Shown: positions 22,137 to 22,276 of the stretch, piece by piece
How positions within the stretch are numbered: position 1 is the first letter of the stretch
Layout of the letters: each line of letters begins with the position of its first letter
NCBI GenBank assembly: GCA_012719015.1
Contig: JAAYBE010000146.1
Coordinates: forward strand, 1 to 22,276
Direction: 5' to 3'
DNA length: 22,276 nucleotides
Source of the DNA: Actinomycetota bacterium
GTDB lineage: Bacteria; Actinomycetota; Thermoleophilia; UBA2241
Made by a program: the position numbers and the translations under genes
Notes under the pieces: model-generated
What the model was told of the DNA's origin: nothing
The model's input: only the letters and a program-made list of their open reading frames with translations
Database searches by the model: none

Positions 22137-22276
22137 TTACTGGGCGGGTCCCAGAGGCAGGACGACCTTGCCGTAGAGCTCGTTCCACACCTGGGCGATG
22201 GAGCCGTAGACGGCGCTGAGGCCCACGAAGATGCCCTCCCAGCCGGCGATCCGGCCGATCGTCTCGCTGCCCGTCC
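22137..22276 (-). CDS. Probable acetate uptake transporter, GPR1/FUN34/YaaH family (C-terminal end only)
   Basis: The last 45 or so residues of a gene that enters from the right edge and ends in TAA. The readable sequence includes GRIAGWEGIFVGLSAVYGSI, then AQVWNELYGKVVLPLGPAQ. The pattern of a hydrophobic helix beginning WEGIFxGLSAxY, an Asn-Glu pair and a VLPLGP tail matches the last helix and C-terminus of the AceTr (GPR1/FUN34/YaaH, SatP-like) acetate/succinate transporters as I remember them. Only one helix is visible, so the call depends on this short C-terminal signature. It is a separate unit from lexA, divided from it by two hairpins. Confidence 0.7.
   Translation of the reverse strand, partial: TGSETIGRIAGWEGIFVGLSAVYGSIAQVWNELYGKVVLPLGPAQ

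Overview
The window is 22.3 kb of very GC-rich bacterial core chromosome. Every gene I can support lies on the minus strand, so transcription runs from high to low coordinates. The gene content (mreBCD-mrdA-rodA followed by a DUF697 protein and a TIGR03960-type radical SAM gene; tig-clpP-clpX-lon; a LexA operator of the CGAAC-N4-GTTCG type) fits a deep-branching Actinomycetota lineage, of the Thermoleophilia or Coriobacteriia kind. This placement rests on remembered gene order and protein style, not on a search. I see no phage, insertion sequence, CRISPR array or plasmid gene.

Layout in the direction of transcription: (1) 22276-22137, the C-terminal end of a probable acetate-uptake (GPR1/FUN34/YaaH) transporter, followed by two strong hairpins. 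(2) 21990-20719, an SOS operon: a TTGACA promoter with two LexA boxes, then lexA, a 77-aa zinc-ribbon protein and a LysM membrane protein, joined by 4-base overlaps. (3) 20665-20015, five tRNA genes (Pro-TGG, Gly-TCC, Arg-TCT, His-GTG, Leu-TAG). (4) 19918-13906, trigger factor, ClpP, ClpX and Lon, a protein folding and degradation cluster. Lon carries an unusual C-terminal His-rich and zinc-ribbon tail, and a strong hairpin follows it. (5) 13811-9830, valS and folC. (6) 9771-7804, a 47-aa membrane microprotein, a double zinc-ribbon membrane protein, ndk and maf. (7) 7632-1, the cell-elongation operon mreB-mreC-mreD-mrdA-rodA, then a DUF697 protein and a partial radical SAM gene.

The genes are mostly housekeeping. 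The elongasome operon encodes the cytoskeleton (MreB), its membrane scaffold (MreC, MreD) and the glycan polymerase/transpeptidase pair (RodA, PBP2). The Tig/ClpXP/Lon block handles nascent-chain folding and regulated proteolysis. The LexA operon probably couples DNA damage to a LysM-type cell-envelope or division factor.

The points most worth a second look are: mreB appears to lack any canonical start codon at its conserved N-terminus and may begin at AUC; Lon is fused in frame to a His-rich zinc-ribbon module that has its own ribosome-binding site and ATG; RodA lacks the conserved Glu and Lys of its QPSExxK motif; there is an unlisted 47-aa membrane protein; and a GTATACT promoter element recurs without a recognisable -35 box.
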